DNA of 64,000 bases from Cellulophaga sp. HaHa_2_95 (GCF_019278565.1 NZ_CP058988.1:1922001-1986000), one strand, 5' to 3'; positions 54,462-64,000 are shown, numbered from the stretch's first letter. A program made the numbers and translations. The notes: a model not told the origin generated them from the letters alone.

Positions 54462-54848
54462 TTACATAAAAGATAATTCTACGAGTTTTTCTTCAATCAC
54501 CGCAAATTCGGTGAGCAGTTTACATTCATCAATAGGCTTAAAGATAAAGTGAATAGGATCTGCTTTGTGTGCTCTTACAATAGTAGCTTGGTCAGAATTA
54601 CCTGTTAGAAATACAATAGGAATGTTGTATTTTTCTTTGATAATTTCTGCAACCTCTATGCCATCTAGTCCTGGGCCAATACCAATGTCCATTAAAATAA
54701 CGTGGGGCTTGAAATCTTCTAATACAAGTAATGCTTTATCTGCATTATTAGCGGTTTTAACCGTGTGTTCTCCGCAGCCTAGAAGTATTTCTTCCAGAAA
54801 CATTTGGATGATAAAATTATCTTCGACGATGAGTATGCTGCATTTCAT
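54462..54848 (-). CDS. Single-domain response regulator
   Basis: 128 residues, one receiver domain: acidic pocket in ILIVEDNF, phospho-acceptor Asp in VILMDIGIGPGLDG, Thr in IVFLTGNSD, Lys in IFKPID. No output domain. It starts 2 bp after the stop of the kinase gene, so they form a cognate pair. Output must go through another protein. Confidence 0.92.
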   Translation of the reverse strand: MKCSILIVEDNFIIQMFLEEILLGCGEHTVKTANNADKALLVLEDFKPHVILMDIGIGPGLDGIEVAEIIKEKYNIPIVFLTGNSDQATIVRAHKADPIHFIFKPIDECKLLTEFAVIEEKLVELSFM

Positions 54849-54850
54849 AA

Positions 54851-56428
54851 TTATGAGAGTTCTTGGATTTCTTGAAAAGTGATAATAAAAGCGGTCCCAC
54901 TTTGTAAGTTGTCTTTTTCTATATTACCATTAAGTTGTAAAACCAACTTATGAACTAGCTTAAGTCCTAACGTGTCTGTATCTCTAAATTTTACTGTTTT
55001 AGGAAATCCTTTCCCATTATCATTTATATGCAGCAGGAAAGAATTGTTCGCTTGTTTTTTTAAGGATATGCCTATGGTGCCTATATCATCACTGAATGCA
55101 TACTTTAAAGCATTTGTAACAAGTTCATTGATAATTAAGCCTAATGGAATAGAAGTATCTATATTAAAGTAAATTTCATCAACCTCTAGGTCTAGCGTAA
55201 TTTTATTCGTACTTCCTTTCATAGAAATGATCAATCCATTCACCAATTGCTGCAAGTAATCAGCATAATTTATTTTACTTAAATCGTCACTTCTGTAAAG
55301 GCTTTCATGTAATAGCGCCATAGATTTAATACGGTACTGACTGTATTTAAGCATACTTTTTACCTCTTCATCTTGAATGTATCGCGATTGTAGGTTTAGT
55401 AAGCTGGTGATTACCTGAAGGTTATTTTTAACTCTGTGGTGTATTTCTTTTAGTAGCGTATTTCTTTCTTCTAAACGCAGGTTTATGGCATTGTTTAAAG
55501 AAGAAATGTGCTTGTTTTTGTAATATAAATTATGAATGGTAAACATGAAAAATAGGAGTCCTAAATTTAAAAAGATAGAAAAGTAAATAGTATTTTTTTT
55601 GTTAGCTTTTATTTTGCGTTGTACTTCTGGAGAATGCATCGTGGTGTATAAGGTCCAATCAGACATACCCGCAATGGTTATTTTTTTTACGTTGTAAACG
55701 GGATTTCCGAAATCATCTTTTTGTGTTAGATCTACAGTAGATTTTGTGTATAGTTCATTTTTTCGGGCTTCATTGTAAAATATTTCGTTGGCATTATTCA
55801 GGATGTTAATATTTTGAGATCCAATACCATTTAACCAACTGGCAGCATTAAGATTAAGGCCTACAATACCTAATAAATTGTTGTCTGCATCAAAAAGCTT
55901 TGTAAAGAAACGCACGGTAGGCCGGTAAGGTATTTCTATAATGTTGTTTTCTATATTAAGGTCTATATTAGAAACAAATGTTTGTCCTTTTTTTAACTTT
56001 AGGGTTTTCTGAACGTAGTAGCGATTAGACTTGTCTTCTAAGTATTTATGCTCATAAATAGACACGCTATTGTACATATTTTCTACCTTAAGAATTTCTT
56101 TTCCTTCAGGATCAATAATACGCGCTTGAAAATAGTCCTCTTCGTTTTTTAGAAAATAATAAAAAAGTGTATCTACTTCCTGAAATGAGCCTTTTTTGTT
56201 GTAATTAGCTTCAATAAGATCTTTGAAAAAAAGTACTTTCTTCTCACTCGTCTCATATAAGTTTATTAAATGTTCATGGGCAGAGGTAAGATCTGCTTCC
56301 GAATCTGCTAATTCTATCGCTAATAAATTTTTCTCGAACTTATTTATTCTAATTATCGTAATTGCCCAAATTGCTACACTCAAAATGACAAATAATGCGA
56401 TGGATATTGCAATTAATTTCTTACTCAT
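54851..56428 (-). CDS. HisKA_2-type sensor histidine kinase
   Basis: 525 residues. First membrane segment about 5-27, an extracytoplasmic sensor of dCache type (about 30-280, with [20 protein letters not shown] and TPFVSNIDL-like strands), and a second segment about 283-303. Cytoplasmic HisKA_2 follows with [20 protein letters not shown] (His near 343), then HATPase with [20 protein letters not shown] and GLKLVHKLV. HisKA_2 kinases usually pair with single-domain receivers, as here. Confidence 0.92.
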   Translation of the reverse strand: MSKKLIAISIALFVILSVAIWAITIIRINKFEKNLLAIELADSEADLTSAHEHLINLYETSEKKVLFFKDLIEANYNKKGSFQEVDTLFYYFLKNEEDYFQARIIDPEGKEILKVENMYNSVSIYEHKYLEDKSNRYYVQKTLKLKKGQTFVSNIDLNIENNIIEIPYRPTVRFFTKLFDADNNLLGIVGLNLNAASWLNGIGSQNINILNNANEIFYNEARKNELYTKSTVDLTQKDDFGNPVYNVKKITIAGMSDWTLYTTMHSPEVQRKIKANKKNTIYFSIFLNLGLLFFMFTIHNLYYKNKHISSLNNAINLRLEERNTLLKEIHHRVKNNLQVITSLLNLQSRYIQDEEVKSMLKYSQYRIKSMALLHESLYRSDDLSKINYADYLQQLVNGLIISMKGSTNKITLDLEVDEIYFNIDTSIPLGLIINELVTNALKYAFSDDIGTIGISLKKQANNSFLLHINDNGKGFPKTVKFRDTDTLGLKLVHKLVLQLNGNIEKDNLQSGTAFIITFQEIQELS

Positions 56429-56819
56429 AAAACCTCTTCAGGATCAACAATGTAATTTTTTAAAAGTTGGGGAGAACAGTAATAATACTATAAAAATATA
56501 AAATTAACAAAAAAAAGACTACAAAAATTAAAATATATATTTCATTTAATGTGGTCTATAAGATTTGTTAGGTGCTGCTTGTAAACCAGAATTAGAGTGT
56601 ACGCTACATTCCATCCAAAGAAAACTACGTTTCGGTAGTCTTTTGTTTTTTTACCCGAGGTATAATTTCAAATTTGTGTAAGAACTATTTAAAATAGATA
56701 ACTTTATGATTTGAGGTTCGCTGCTTAGCTTTTGCTATTTTTGGAAACAGTGCTCTTATTTCCTAAGTCAGGGAGTGAAGATTATAAATCGTTTTTTTAA
56801 TGATTTAACAAATTTTGAA
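56429..56819. other. Divergent promoter region of two signalling operons
   Basis: About 390 bp between the two kinase genes, without a coding frame. It contains the promoter of the LytS operon at 56710-56743. Nothing else recognised. Confidence 0.45.
56710..56743 (+). promoter_or_regulatory. Putative promoter of LytS/LytTR operon
   Basis: TTTG at 56710-56713 and TATTTTTG at 56736-56743, 22 bp apart, fit the Bacteroidota -33/-7 pair (usual spacing about 19-21). It would start transcription near 56750. Confidence 0.45.
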
Positions 56820-58151
56820 ATGAAACAAGTATTAAAAATTGTACTAAGAGGTATTCTAATAGGCGTCTGTATTGTAATTATAGATGTGGGGATGAGTATT
56901 TTGTTAGGGAACGCTGTGAGTTTTGATGCGCAGTTTATGAGCAACTTACAGTATTACTTTATTTATTCCATCACCTTAACATTATTAAATACACTTTTCT
57001 TTAGGTATTTAAATGATAAAGTGGTTTGGGTTAGATTTAAAAAGTTTAGGCTAATTATTGGAGCCTTAGGAGGAGTTTTGTTAACCATGTTAGCTGTTTT
57101 TTTAATTCGATTTGCTATAGAGGTACTTTTTGGAGGAGAAAGTTGGAGTACTTTTATTTGGAGTGAAAACCCTAGGTTCTATATTTTCTGCTTGTTAATT
57201 ACCTTGTTGGTTACCCTTATTTTTCATGCGGTTTATTTTTATAGACTTAGTCAGAATAAAAAAGTAAAAGAACAGAAAATTATAGCCAGTACGGCATCGG
57301 CTAAGTTTGATGCTTTAAAAAATCAATTAGATCCTCATTTTCTATTTAATAGTTTAAATGTACTAACGAGTTTAATAGATGAAGACCCGCATCAGGCACA
57401 AAAATTTACCACCTCCCTATCAAAAGTATATCGGTATGTGTTAGAGCAAAAAAATAAGGATTTGATCTCTGTAGATGAGGAATTGCAGTTTGCAAAAACC
57501 TATATACGCCTATTAAAAATGCGCTTTGAAGACAGTATTATATTTGAAATTCCAGACCAAGCTAGTAATGCAGAGGCAAAGATCGTTCCTTTATCCCTGC
57601 AATTATTGCTAGAAAATGCGGTAAAGCATAATGTGGTTACTTCAGAACGGCCTTTACATCTTCGTGTATTTGAAGAAAACGGACAATTAGTGGTGAGTAA
57701 TAATTTGCAAGAGAAGCAAGTAGTTAAAAAGAGTAGTGGTGTGGGGTTAAAAAACATCCAAGAGCGCTATAACATATTATCCAATAGGAAGGTGGCTATT
57801 CTTAAAACAACTTCAGATTTTAGAGTAGAACTTCCGATGTTAACAAAACAGGTTTCTATGAAGGAAACGCAGAAAGATTATCTAGAAGATAAAAGATATC
57901 AAAAAGCAAAGGAGCGGGTAGATAAAATAAAAGGATTCTATGGAAACTTGATGTCTTATTGCATTGTCATTCCTATTTTAATATTCGTAAATTATAACAC
58001 TACAAGCTTCCCTTGGGTACTATTTCCGGCCTTGGGTTGGGGTTCTGGCCTCGTTGCGCATGGAATGGAAGCCTATGGCTACAATCCGTTATTTGGACGT
58101 AACTGGGAAGAGCGTAAGATGCGAGAATATATGGATGATGACCAATTTTGA
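56775..58151 (+). CDS. LytS-like sensor histidine kinase with C-terminal 2TM domain
   Basis: 458 residues from GTG at 56775; an ATG at 56820 gives 443. N-terminal four-helix membrane part (about 20-165), His_kinase domain with KNQLDPHFLFNSLNVLTSLI (His near 195), HATPase with LLLENAVKHN and GVGLKNIQERY. After residue about 370 a 2TM domain follows (KAKERVDKIKGFYGNLMSYC ... NPLFGRNWEERKMREYM). The same 2TM unit occurs alone in the next three genes. Partner is the LytTR regulator at 59344. Confidence 0.9.
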   Translation: MKIINRFFNDLTNFEMKQVLKIVLRGILIGVCIVIIDVGMSILLGNAVSFDAQFMSNLQYYFIYSITLTLLNTLFFRYLNDKVVWVRFKKFRLIIGALGGVLLTMLAVFLIRFAIEVLFGGESWSTFIWSENPRFYIFCLLITLLVTLIFHAVYFYRLSQNKKVKEQKIIASTASAKFDALKNQLDPHFLFNSLNVLTSLIDEDPHQAQKFTTSLSKVYRYVLEQKNKDLISVDEELQFAKTYIRLLKMRFEDSIIFEIPDQASNAEAKIVPLSLQLLLENAVKHNVVTSERPLHLRVFEENGQLVVSNNLQEKQVVKKSSGVGLKNIQERYNILSNRKVAILKTTSDFRVELPMLTKQVSMKETQKDYLEDKRYQKAKERVDKIKGFYGNLMSYCIVIPILIFVNYNTTSFPWVLFPALGWGSGLVAHGMEAYGYNPLFGRNWEERKMREYMDDDQF

Positions 58152-58258
58152 GCGCAAATAACAATTCAGCATTAAAAATGCACAACTCAGTATCTTGTAT
58201 TTAGAGAAAAGACAAGATAGTAACATCTTTGAAGTATCAAATAACTAAATAACTACAA

Positions 58259-58561
58259 ATGAACAATTCAGATACCGATACTAAATATTTTAGAGCCAAA
58301 GAACGTGTAGAAGCTATAAAGGCTTTTTATAACAAAGTTTTTAAATACATAGTAGCTATTGTAATTACCGGGAGTATTAACTATTACCTGAATGAATGGA
58401 GCAATCCTTGGTTTTTATGGGTAGTCTTAGGTGTTTCTATAGCCACAGCCGTAAAAGCGATAAAACTTTTTGGATACGATGTACTTATGGGGAGAAATTG
58501 GGAGCAGCGTAAAATAGATGAGTTCATGAAAGAAGAAGAGACTAAGAAAAGATGGGAATAG
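58259..58561 (+). CDS. 2TM-domain protein
   Basis: 100 residues consisting of one 2TM domain: YFRAKERVEAIKAFYNKVFK, two membrane helices, and DVLMGRNWEQRKIDEFM. Homologous to the C-terminus of the upstream kinase. Likely an interacting membrane subunit; function not established. Confidence 0.85.
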   Translation: MNNSDTDTKYFRAKERVEAIKAFYNKVFKYIVAIVITGSINYYLNEWSNPWFLWVVLGVSIATAVKAIKLFGYDVLMGRNWEQRKIDEFMKEEETKKRWE

Positions 58562-58590
58562 TAATACAAAGCTGAAAAACAACACTACAG

Positions 58591-58926
58591 ATGAAAACAT
58601 CCATGACACAAGAAGGTAAGAGAGAAAGAGCAGAACAACGTATTAAAGCTTTAAAAGGTTTTTATATTCACTTAACAGTGTATGTCCTAGTTAATATTAT
58701 GATTAGTACAGTAAGCGTTATAGGGAACATGAACTCAGGAGATAGTTTTATAGAGGCATTTACCACTTTTGGTACTTTCTCTACCGCTATATTTTGGGGT
58801 ATAGGGGTCTTTTTTCATGGAGCAAAAGTGTTTAAATTTAATCCGTTCTTTAGTAAAGAATGGGAGGAAAGAAAAATTAAGCAGTATCTAGAAGAAGATA
58901 CTAATGAAATTGGTAAATACAACTAA
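58591..58926 (+). CDS. 2TM-domain protein
   Basis: 111 residues; a later ATG at residue 5 is possible. Same pattern: RAEQRIKALKGFYIHLTVYV, AIFWGIGVFFHGAKVFKFNP, FSKEWEERKIKQYLEED. Second of three tandem stand-alone copies, 29 bp after the previous gene. Confidence 0.85.
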   Translation: MKTSMTQEGKRERAEQRIKALKGFYIHLTVYVLVNIMISTVSVIGNMNSGDSFIEAFTTFGTFSTAIFWGIGVFFHGAKVFKFNPFFSKEWEERKIKQYLEEDTNEIGKYN

Positions 58927-58927
58927 T

Positions 58928-59272
58928 ATGGATCTTGATAAAAGAACTAAATTAGAACGAGCTCAAAAACGAGTTGCGACAATAAAAGGTTTTTATGACC
59001 ATCTTACGATCTATTTAATTATAAATGTCTTATTGTTTATTTTTAAAGGAAAATTTATCATTACCCTGTTGAGTGAAGAAGCCTTAGGTAATCCTCAAAT
59101 CTTAAATTGGATTGATTGGAATGTTTATGGTACACCAATTATTTGGGGAATAGGTGTATTGATTCATGGCCTCATCGCTTTTAAAATCAGACCAAGTTTT
59201 TTGACGAACTGGGAAGCGAAGAAAATTAAAAAATATATGAACGAAGAACAGGAATCTTCTAGTAGCTTATAA
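58928..59272 (+). CDS. 2TM-domain protein
   Basis: 114 residues from the ATG at 58928, one base after the previous stop; the longer frame from 58904 overlaps it. Pattern: RAQKRVATIKGFYDHLTIYL, IIWGIGVLIHGLIAFKI, LTNWEAKKIKKYMNEEQ. Third copy. Confidence 0.85.
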   Translation: MDLDKRTKLERAQKRVATIKGFYDHLTIYLIINVLLFIFKGKFIITLLSEEALGNPQILNWIDWNVYGTPIIWGIGVLIHGLIAFKIRPSFLTNWEAKKIKKYMNEEQESSSSL

Positions 59273-59343
59273 TGGAAAAAAAGGGATTGTAGTATTTTGC
59301 AACCCACTAATCACCCTTAAAATAAAGACCAAAAAAAGACCAA

Positions 59344-60099
59344 ATGAAAACAATTATTATTGAAGATGAAAAACCATCAGCGAGAAGATTAAATCGATTG
59401 CTTGAAGATCTAGGTGTTGAGGTTTCTGTGCTTTTGCATTCTGTTGAAGAGGCTATAAATTGGTTTCATAATAATGAACATCCCGATTTAATTTTCTTAG
59501 ATATTCAACTTTCAGACGGACTTTCATTTGAAATTTTTGAAGCCGTAGAAGTTAAAAGTGCTATCATTTTCACCACTGCTTTTGATGAATATGCACTCCA
59601 AGCTTTTAAGTTAAACAGCATTGATTATTTGTTAAAACCAATCGATGATGAGGACCTGGAAATTGCCGTCAAAAAGTATCAATCTTTAGCGCCAAAAAAA
59701 GAGAAATTAATGCTTGATTTTGAGGATATAAAAAAGCTCCTTGTTAACCCTGTAGAGCGCGAGTTTAAAAAACGTTTTACAACCAAAGTGGGGCAGCACC
59801 TAAAAATCATAAATGCAGATGAAGTAGAATGTTTTTACAGTGAGAATAAAGGTACGTATGCGGCGACTACTGAAGGCAGAAATTACCTTTTAGAAACTAC
59901 CTTAGAGAATTTAGAAGAAGACCTAGATCCAAAAATATTTTTCAGAGTAAGTCGCAAATTTTATGTCAATGTCAATTGTATAAAAGATATTGTATCTTAC
60001 ACAAATTCTAGGCTGCAAATCAAATTAATGAAGTTTAATGAGCAAGAAATCATCGTAAGCAGAGAGCGTGTTCGTGATTTTAAGCTTTGGTTGGAGTAG
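59344..60099 (+). CDS. LytTR-family response regulator
   Basis: 251 residues. Receiver (about 1-115) with IIIEDEKPSARRL, Asp in LIFLDIQLSDG, and LLKPIDDEDL. LytTR DNA-binding domain (about 145-250): FTTKVGQHLKIINADEVECF, FFRVSRKFYVNVNCIKDIVS. It should be phosphorylated by the LytS-like kinase of the same operon and bind promoters as a dimer. Possible targets include its own operon. Confidence 0.93.
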   Translation: MKTIIIEDEKPSARRLNRLLEDLGVEVSVLLHSVEEAINWFHNNEHPDLIFLDIQLSDGLSFEIFEAVEVKSAIIFTTAFDEYALQAFKLNSIDYLLKPIDDEDLEIAVKKYQSLAPKKEKLMLDFEDIKKLLVNPVEREFKKRFTTKVGQHLKIINADEVECFYSENKGTYAATTEGRNYLLETTLENLEEDLDPKIFFRVSRKFYVNVNCIKDIVSYTNSRLQIKLMKFNEQEIIVSRERVRDFKLWLE

Positions 60100-60138
60100 T
60101 ATGTGTTAATAAACTGGATTTAAATAGTTTAAATATTT

Positions 60139-60177
60139 AAAAAAGTCACTATAGGTTTTTCTTATAGTGGCTTTTTT
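60139..60177. terminator. Bidirectional terminator after LytTR gene
   Basis: Stem AAAAAGTCACTATA / TATAGTGGCTTTTT with a short loop and T-run, between convergent genes. Confidence 0.8.
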
Positions 60178-60189
60178 GATGCCTTTTGC

Positions 60190-61377
60190 TTATTCATCTA
60201 CCCGATTGTCATCAAAAGCAGATGGCAAAAGTTTCGGGATTAGTTTAATGAAAATAGGAAGCAAAACAGCACCGCCTGGTAAGATAAAAATGGCTAAGGA
60301 TGGAATGCTTTTAAAGATATCTAGAAGCTGATTTTGGACTTTTTTCTTCTCCTCTTCCGTAAGATCTTTTACGGTAGATTTTGATAAAAGGGCGACTAAT
60401 TCTTTGCTTTCAGAAAGCTCTTTTTGCAATCTTTTACTATTTCTTAATATCAATTTATTTACAATTTTAGACATGCTATCGTAAAACTGAACCGCTAAAT
60501 TGTTGTTTTTTAAATGTGGAATTTGGCGTGTATTTTGTTCAAAAAAAACAGCCACTTCTTCAATAGATTTTAGGATGGCTTTAGACGGTATTCCAAGGTC
60601 TTTTCCGATACCAAAAATGAACTCAGATTCTTTGTATTCTAGCGACTGATCTTCCCACACTGTTAAGCAAGCAACATCTAGAAAATAGGTGTTTTCTCGC
60701 GGTGTAAAATTGTTAATTAACTTACGTCTATAGGTGCCGTCAAAACTATCTTGGGTGCTGTCAATAAATGTTAAAGACGATTCAAAAAGCTGTGCTAATT
60801 TTGCGTCGGTTTTATTTTTTTGCTTAGAACTTAAAGTATGGTAAATTATGTTTATCGTAATGTACTCTAACTTTTCTGCATGCTTTTTTGGGTCTGATTT
60901 TAGCTCTAAATAGTTCTTAAAAGTTAAGACATCAATGTATAATAATGAGTTTGTAATAATGCTATTGAAATTCTTACTGATGACATTATCGTCTAAATAA
61001 ATTCTAGATTCAATGAGTTTTTCGAGCTGCGAGGAGGTCTTTTTTCCAGTTAAAATTTTGTTTAAAAATGAAATTTTATTGATGCCCAGTTGGTTATAAA
61101 ACTCAAATATTTCTTCTAAAAAACTAGAGAAAGTTACCGTTTTACTTTTCTGTCTATAGGTAAAATATAAGGCGGTAAGTAAATTAATTTTTGCTTTTTC
61201 ATCTTCAGAAAGGGGATGTTCTGGATGTATAAATTCAGGAATGCTTACGTTAATTCCGTAAATGAATCCAATGTTTTTTAAGTGTGCATATAGTTCATCA
61301 AAGTTATCATAAAGCTCATGATAATCTTTTACAAGGTGTCCAAATTTATCTATCCAACCTGATGCTGAAGGGTTCAT
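60190..61377 (-). CDS. LETM1-related protein
   Basis: 395 residues. Most is helical and without a name, but the C-terminus is LETM1-like: LLSKSTVKDLTEEEKKKVQN, QLLDIFKSIPSLAIFILPGG, LLPIFIKLIPKLLPSAF, the conserved core of the ribosome-binding LETM1 domain. One membrane segment falls within it. In flavobacteria such genes are annotated as LETM1-related biofilm-associated proteins; the real role is not known. Confidence 0.82.
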   Translation of the reverse strand: MNPSASGWIDKFGHLVKDYHELYDNFDELYAHLKNIGFIYGINVSIPEFIHPEHPLSEDEKAKINLLTALYFTYRQKSKTVTFSSFLEEIFEFYNQLGINKISFLNKILTGKKTSSQLEKLIESRIYLDDNVISKNFNSIITNSLLYIDVLTFKNYLELKSDPKKHAEKLEYITINIIYHTLSSKQKNKTDAKLAQLFESSLTFIDSTQDSFDGTYRRKLINNFTPRENTYFLDVACLTVWEDQSLEYKESEFIFGIGKDLGIPSKAILKSIEEVAVFFEQNTRQIPHLKNNNLAVQFYDSMSKIVNKLILRNSKRLQKELSESKELVALLSKSTVKDLTEEEKKKVQNQLLDIFKSIPSLAIFILPGGAVLLPIFIKLIPKLLPSAFDDNRVDE

Positions 61378-61552
61378 TGATCAATCATTTTCAAGCTACA
61401 AAATTACTACAAAACTAATTAGTATATCCTACTGAAGTAGAGAATCTTAGTTCCTTTAAAAATCATGTTAACATATTTTTAACATTTAAAACCAAACCCT
61501 ACTTTCATTTTCTCGTAAGTGTTGAGGAATAAATAATCTAAAAATTTAAATC

Positions 61553-62233
61553 ATGAAAAACACAAAAACGTATTTTGGTCTAGCACTTCTTGCCATTGCA
61601 GGTGTCATTTTAGTTGCAGCAGATCATATTGATGCTCCTTCTTCTAAAGGAACATCGGCAGATATTGCCGATTTCTATGCCTTTGAGCCAACTACAGGTT
61701 CAGACAATACCGTATTTATTATAGACTTACAATCAAGCGTATTGCCAGATTTGGCTTATGGAACATTCGATGAAAATGTACTTACTGAGATTAATATAGA
61801 TTTGGATGGTGACCTAGTAGAAGATAAAGTAATTCAAGCAATACCTAGAGGTGGTATCATGTATTTCTTTGGTCCTGTGGCTCCATCACAAAAAGGATTA
61901 GATAGTCAAGTAGCAATAGATGCGCCTTTAGGGAGTGTAGAAATTTCTGAGGCTTCTGCAAAAACTACGACAACAGCCTCCGGAGTAAAATTATTTGCCG
62001 GGCCTAGACAAGATGCCTTCTTTTTTGACTTTTTTCAATTCAACGCTGTAATTGGGGGCAATGCTCCTTTGGGCTTTAAGGAGGCTTCTGAAGCAGAAGA
62101 TACCTTTGAAGGTGCCAACACCATGTCAATAGTAATAGAAATTCCTAATGCTATGCTGGGCACTACTACCGCTAAAAATGCTTTGGGTCTTGAAGTATAT
62201 AAGACTTGGGTTACTTCAAATAAAAAACAATAA
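61553..62233 (+). CDS. DUF4331 exported protein
   Basis: 226 residues with a signal peptide (cleavage near AAD). DUF4331 features: DHIDAPSSKGTSADIADFYA, FFDFFQFNAVIGG and SIVIEIPNAMLG. The family is periplasmic and of unknown function. The next gene, 27 bp on, encodes a second part of the same family. Confidence 0.85.
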   Translation: MKNTKTYFGLALLAIAGVILVAADHIDAPSSKGTSADIADFYAFEPTTGSDNTVFIIDLQSSVLPDLAYGTFDENVLTEINIDLDGDLVEDKVIQAIPRGGIMYFFGPVAPSQKGLDSQVAIDAPLGSVEISEASAKTTTTASGVKLFAGPRQDAFFFDFFQFNAVIGGNAPLGFKEASEAEDTFEGANTMSIVIEIPNAMLGTTTAKNALGLEVYKTWVTSNKKQ

Positions 62234-62260
62234 TAATCTATCATTTTAAATTATATACTT

Positions 62261-62944
62261 ATGAAATTTTCAAATATACTATACGCGTGTTCTTATGTCT
62301 TAGCGGTTTCTTTTTTCACTTCTTGTAATAATGACGATGACAACCAAAGTACCATGTTACCCGATGCAAATGCAGATTTTTCAGGAACCTATTCTCAGGT
62401 AGATCATATGGGAAGACCCGGAATAAATACTGTTTTAAGTGCAGATGATGCAACAAAAGATAGTCAGAATAGAACCTTGCCAGCAGATATGGCAGTAGCC
62501 TTTCAGGCTAGTTTTGAAGCTAGATTAGAAGCATATCACGATGTATATGCTACTATATTAGGTGCGGACCCTGCAGCCGTAAATTATGAGAACAATATTT
62601 TAGGTCTAGACGTAGCCACTTTAACAGGTTATTTGGCCGCAGATGTTTTAGAAGTGGCTCCTAATTTACCTACTACATATTTTAATCCAGGTACAGATGC
62701 AGATATGGATGGAAGAATCCTTGTGCCAGACGGAGACGAGGTGGCTTTAACCGGGAGAACTATTCAAGATGATGTTATTGATGTGTCCTTAATTCTTTTA
62801 TTCGGAGGAATGGAAGGGGATCGTTTTAGTGGACAAGACACAGATGGTGATGGTATGGCAGATTTGCCAAGACTAACTTCTGATGGTGTTAGTATTACGG
62901 CTAACCCTACAACTACCTTTCCTTATTTAGGAAATCCTGAATAA
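62261..62944 (+). CDS. DUF4331-related lipoprotein
   Basis: 227 residues with lipobox FTSC (Cys22) and an acidic +2 region (NNDDDN). Conserved segment QVDHMGRPGINTVLSADDAT and the closing DGVSITANPTTTFPYLGNP. It corresponds to the C-terminal DUF4331 module (DHMGRP). Co-transcribed with the previous gene; the two may make one complex. Confidence 0.82.
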   Translation: MKFSNILYACSYVLAVSFFTSCNNDDDNQSTMLPDANADFSGTYSQVDHMGRPGINTVLSADDATKDSQNRTLPADMAVAFQASFEARLEAYHDVYATILGADPAAVNYENNILGLDVATLTGYLAADVLEVAPNLPTTYFNPGTDADMDGRILVPDGDEVALTGRTIQDDVIDVSLILLFGGMEGDRFSGQDTDGDGMADLPRLTSDGVSITANPTTTFPYLGNPE

Positions 62945-62962
62945 GGTACTATGAAGAGGAGC

Positions 62963-62990
62963 TACAAGAGGGTGTAAAAACCCTCTTGTA
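62963..62990. terminator. Terminator or attenuator in the DUF4331 cluster
   Basis: Perfect 11-bp stem TACAAGAGGGT / ACCCTCTTGTA with a six-base loop, 19 bp after the second DUF4331 gene and 38 bp before the TPR gene. It may reduce, not stop, expression of the TPR gene. Confidence 0.7.
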
Positions 62991-63027
62991 ATTTAAAATT
63001 TAAGCCTAATTACAAATAAACCACCCT

Positions 63028-64000
63028 ATGAAATTTAGCATCCTAACCTTAATTTTTCTTGTAGTGCTTTCTTGCAATCCAAAAGAGAATAGCATCATTA
63101 CTAAAGCGGAAGATTATAACGCTTACTTACCTTCTATAGCACCCAAAACAACATCAAAATATTTTGAACTTTGGAATGCTAAGATTAAACCAGACAGTAT
63201 TCAAATCACCAGTTTTGGTATCGTTGCAGGACAATATGAAGCCTATTTTAAAGCAACAGGAGATATCTCTTACTTAAAAAAATCGGAACAAGCCTTAGAA
63301 AAAGCTGTAGCTATTGCCGCCACAGGAAGAGCGGGCTATCGTAGAGCATTGGCACGTAATTATATCGCACAACATCGTTTTAAAGAAGCTTTGGTTCAAG
63401 CGAATGAAGCAAGGGCAATTGGTTCGGGGTTACGAGATACCCAAAATCTTTTATTTGATGTGCATATGGAACTCGGGAACTATACATTAGCAAAAAACTA
63501 CTTGGATAGTATTACCGATATTACGAATTTTGATTTTTTAATTCGTGCCGCAAAATGGAACGATTATAGAGGAGATTTGGCAACGACTATTAATTACATG
63601 GAACAGGCGAAAGATAAAGCCGAAAAAACCTATACAAAGGCTTTAATCTTATGGTCTTACACCAACCTTGCGGACTACTACGGACATGCAGGCAGACTTT
63701 CTGATTCCTACAAATACTATTTAAAATCTTTAGCATTAGATGCAGAGAATGCCTATGCAAAAAAAGGAATCGCTTGGATTGTTTTTTCTCATGAAAAAAA
63801 TCCGAAGGAAGCTTTACGAATTTTAGATTCCGTGACTAAAAACTACCATGCGCCAGATTATTACTTACTAAAGGCAGAAATAGCAGCGTATATGGATAAT
63901 ACGGAAATGAAACTCCTCAATATAGATGAATACATTAAGAGCGTAAAAAATACGTCTTATGGAGAAATGTACAATGGGTATACGATCAATCTACATTTAG
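63028..64000 (+). CDS. TPR-repeat lipoprotein, partial at window end
   Basis: 324 residues visible; the 3' end is outside. Lipobox VLSC (Cys16). Tetratricopeptide helices from about residue 65: EAYFKATGDISYLKKSEQAL, RRALARNYIAQHRFKEALVQ, LSDSYKYYLKSLALDAENAY. It follows the DUF4331 pair, a grouping seen in flavobacteria. It probably scaffolds a periplasmic complex. Confidence 0.8.
   Translation, partial: MKFSILTLIFLVVLSCNPKENSIITKAEDYNAYLPSIAPKTTSKYFELWNAKIKPDSIQITSFGIVAGQYEAYFKATGDISYLKKSEQALEKAVAIAATGRAGYRRALARNYIAQHRFKEALVQANEARAIGSGLRDTQNLLFDVHMELGNYTLAKNYLDSITDITNFDFLIRAAKWNDYRGDLATTINYMEQAKDKAEKTYTKALILWSYTNLADYYGHAGRLSDSYKYYLKSLALDAENAYAKKGIAWIVFSHEKNPKEALRILDSVTKNYHAPDYYLLKAEIAAYMDNTEMKLLNIDEYIKSVKNTSYGEMYNGYTINLHL

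Overview
The window is low-GC DNA with the signature of a marine Flavobacteriaceae (Bacteroidota). Support comes from lipoproteins and exported proteins typical of the group, a TonB-dependent receptor with a carboxypeptidase-regulatory-like N-domain, a Y_Y_Y sensor kinase, 2TM-domain/LytS/LytTR signalling genes, paired DUF4331 proteins, a LETM1-related protein, a BspA-like repeat lipoprotein, and -7 promoter elements of the form TAnnTTTG. I cannot name the genus from sequence alone.

Layout. 0-8.8 kb: small membrane and exported proteins, an ASCH protein, a DUF2459/TIGR02117 protein, two alpha/beta hydrolases and a PqqB-like metallo-beta-lactamase lipoprotein. 9-22 kb: carbohydrate and sensing functions, namely a large beta-propeller sensor kinase, a PQQ-type sugar dehydrogenase in an operon with a TonB receptor, a ThuA-like protein with a sugar isomerase/epimerase, and a beta-propeller protein whose end is cut by an in-frame stop. 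22-30 kb: DTW-domain tRNA modification enzyme, a Fur-like/FAD oxidoreductase metal locus with a palindromic operator, a methionine aminopeptidase, a DUF4269 protein and a 22-repeat BspA-like lipoprotein.

30.3-45.9 kb is the most unusual part. All cassette genes lie on the minus strand and are separated by long imperfect inverted repeats that behave like integron attC sites. Each begins (minus strand) with a core like CACAACAA directly after a stop codon and ends with CGTTGTG or CGTTAGC, often a few bases before the next start codon. I count eight such sites, giving eight cassettes with zero to three genes each, and one decayed site at 23.1 kb. No integrase gene is in the window, so this is best described as a cluster of attC sites lacking an integrase (CALIN), or the distal part of a chromosomal integron. 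An ORF-less group II intron sits exactly inside one attC, in the orientation opposite to the cassettes. An IS3-family and an IS481-family element sit just beside two other cassette junctions. Cassette cargo is metal efflux (Fur-like/DUF3703/CDF), two SDR plus AraC sets, an esterase, a lipoprotein, an aminotransferase/ornithine-cyclodeaminase-like pair, an unknown protein, and one ORF-less cassette with nested inverted repeats. The array ends near 45.89 kb beside ssb, at an attI-like junction with two direct repeats.

46-64 kb returns to core genes: ssb, a RhlE-type helicase, rluF, a FAD-dependent dehydrogenase, metE with a divergent Lrp/AsnC regulator, a HisKA_2 kinase/receiver pair, a LytS-like kinase with three stand-alone 2TM proteins and a LytTR regulator, a LETM1-related protein and a DUF4331/TPR cluster that runs off the window.
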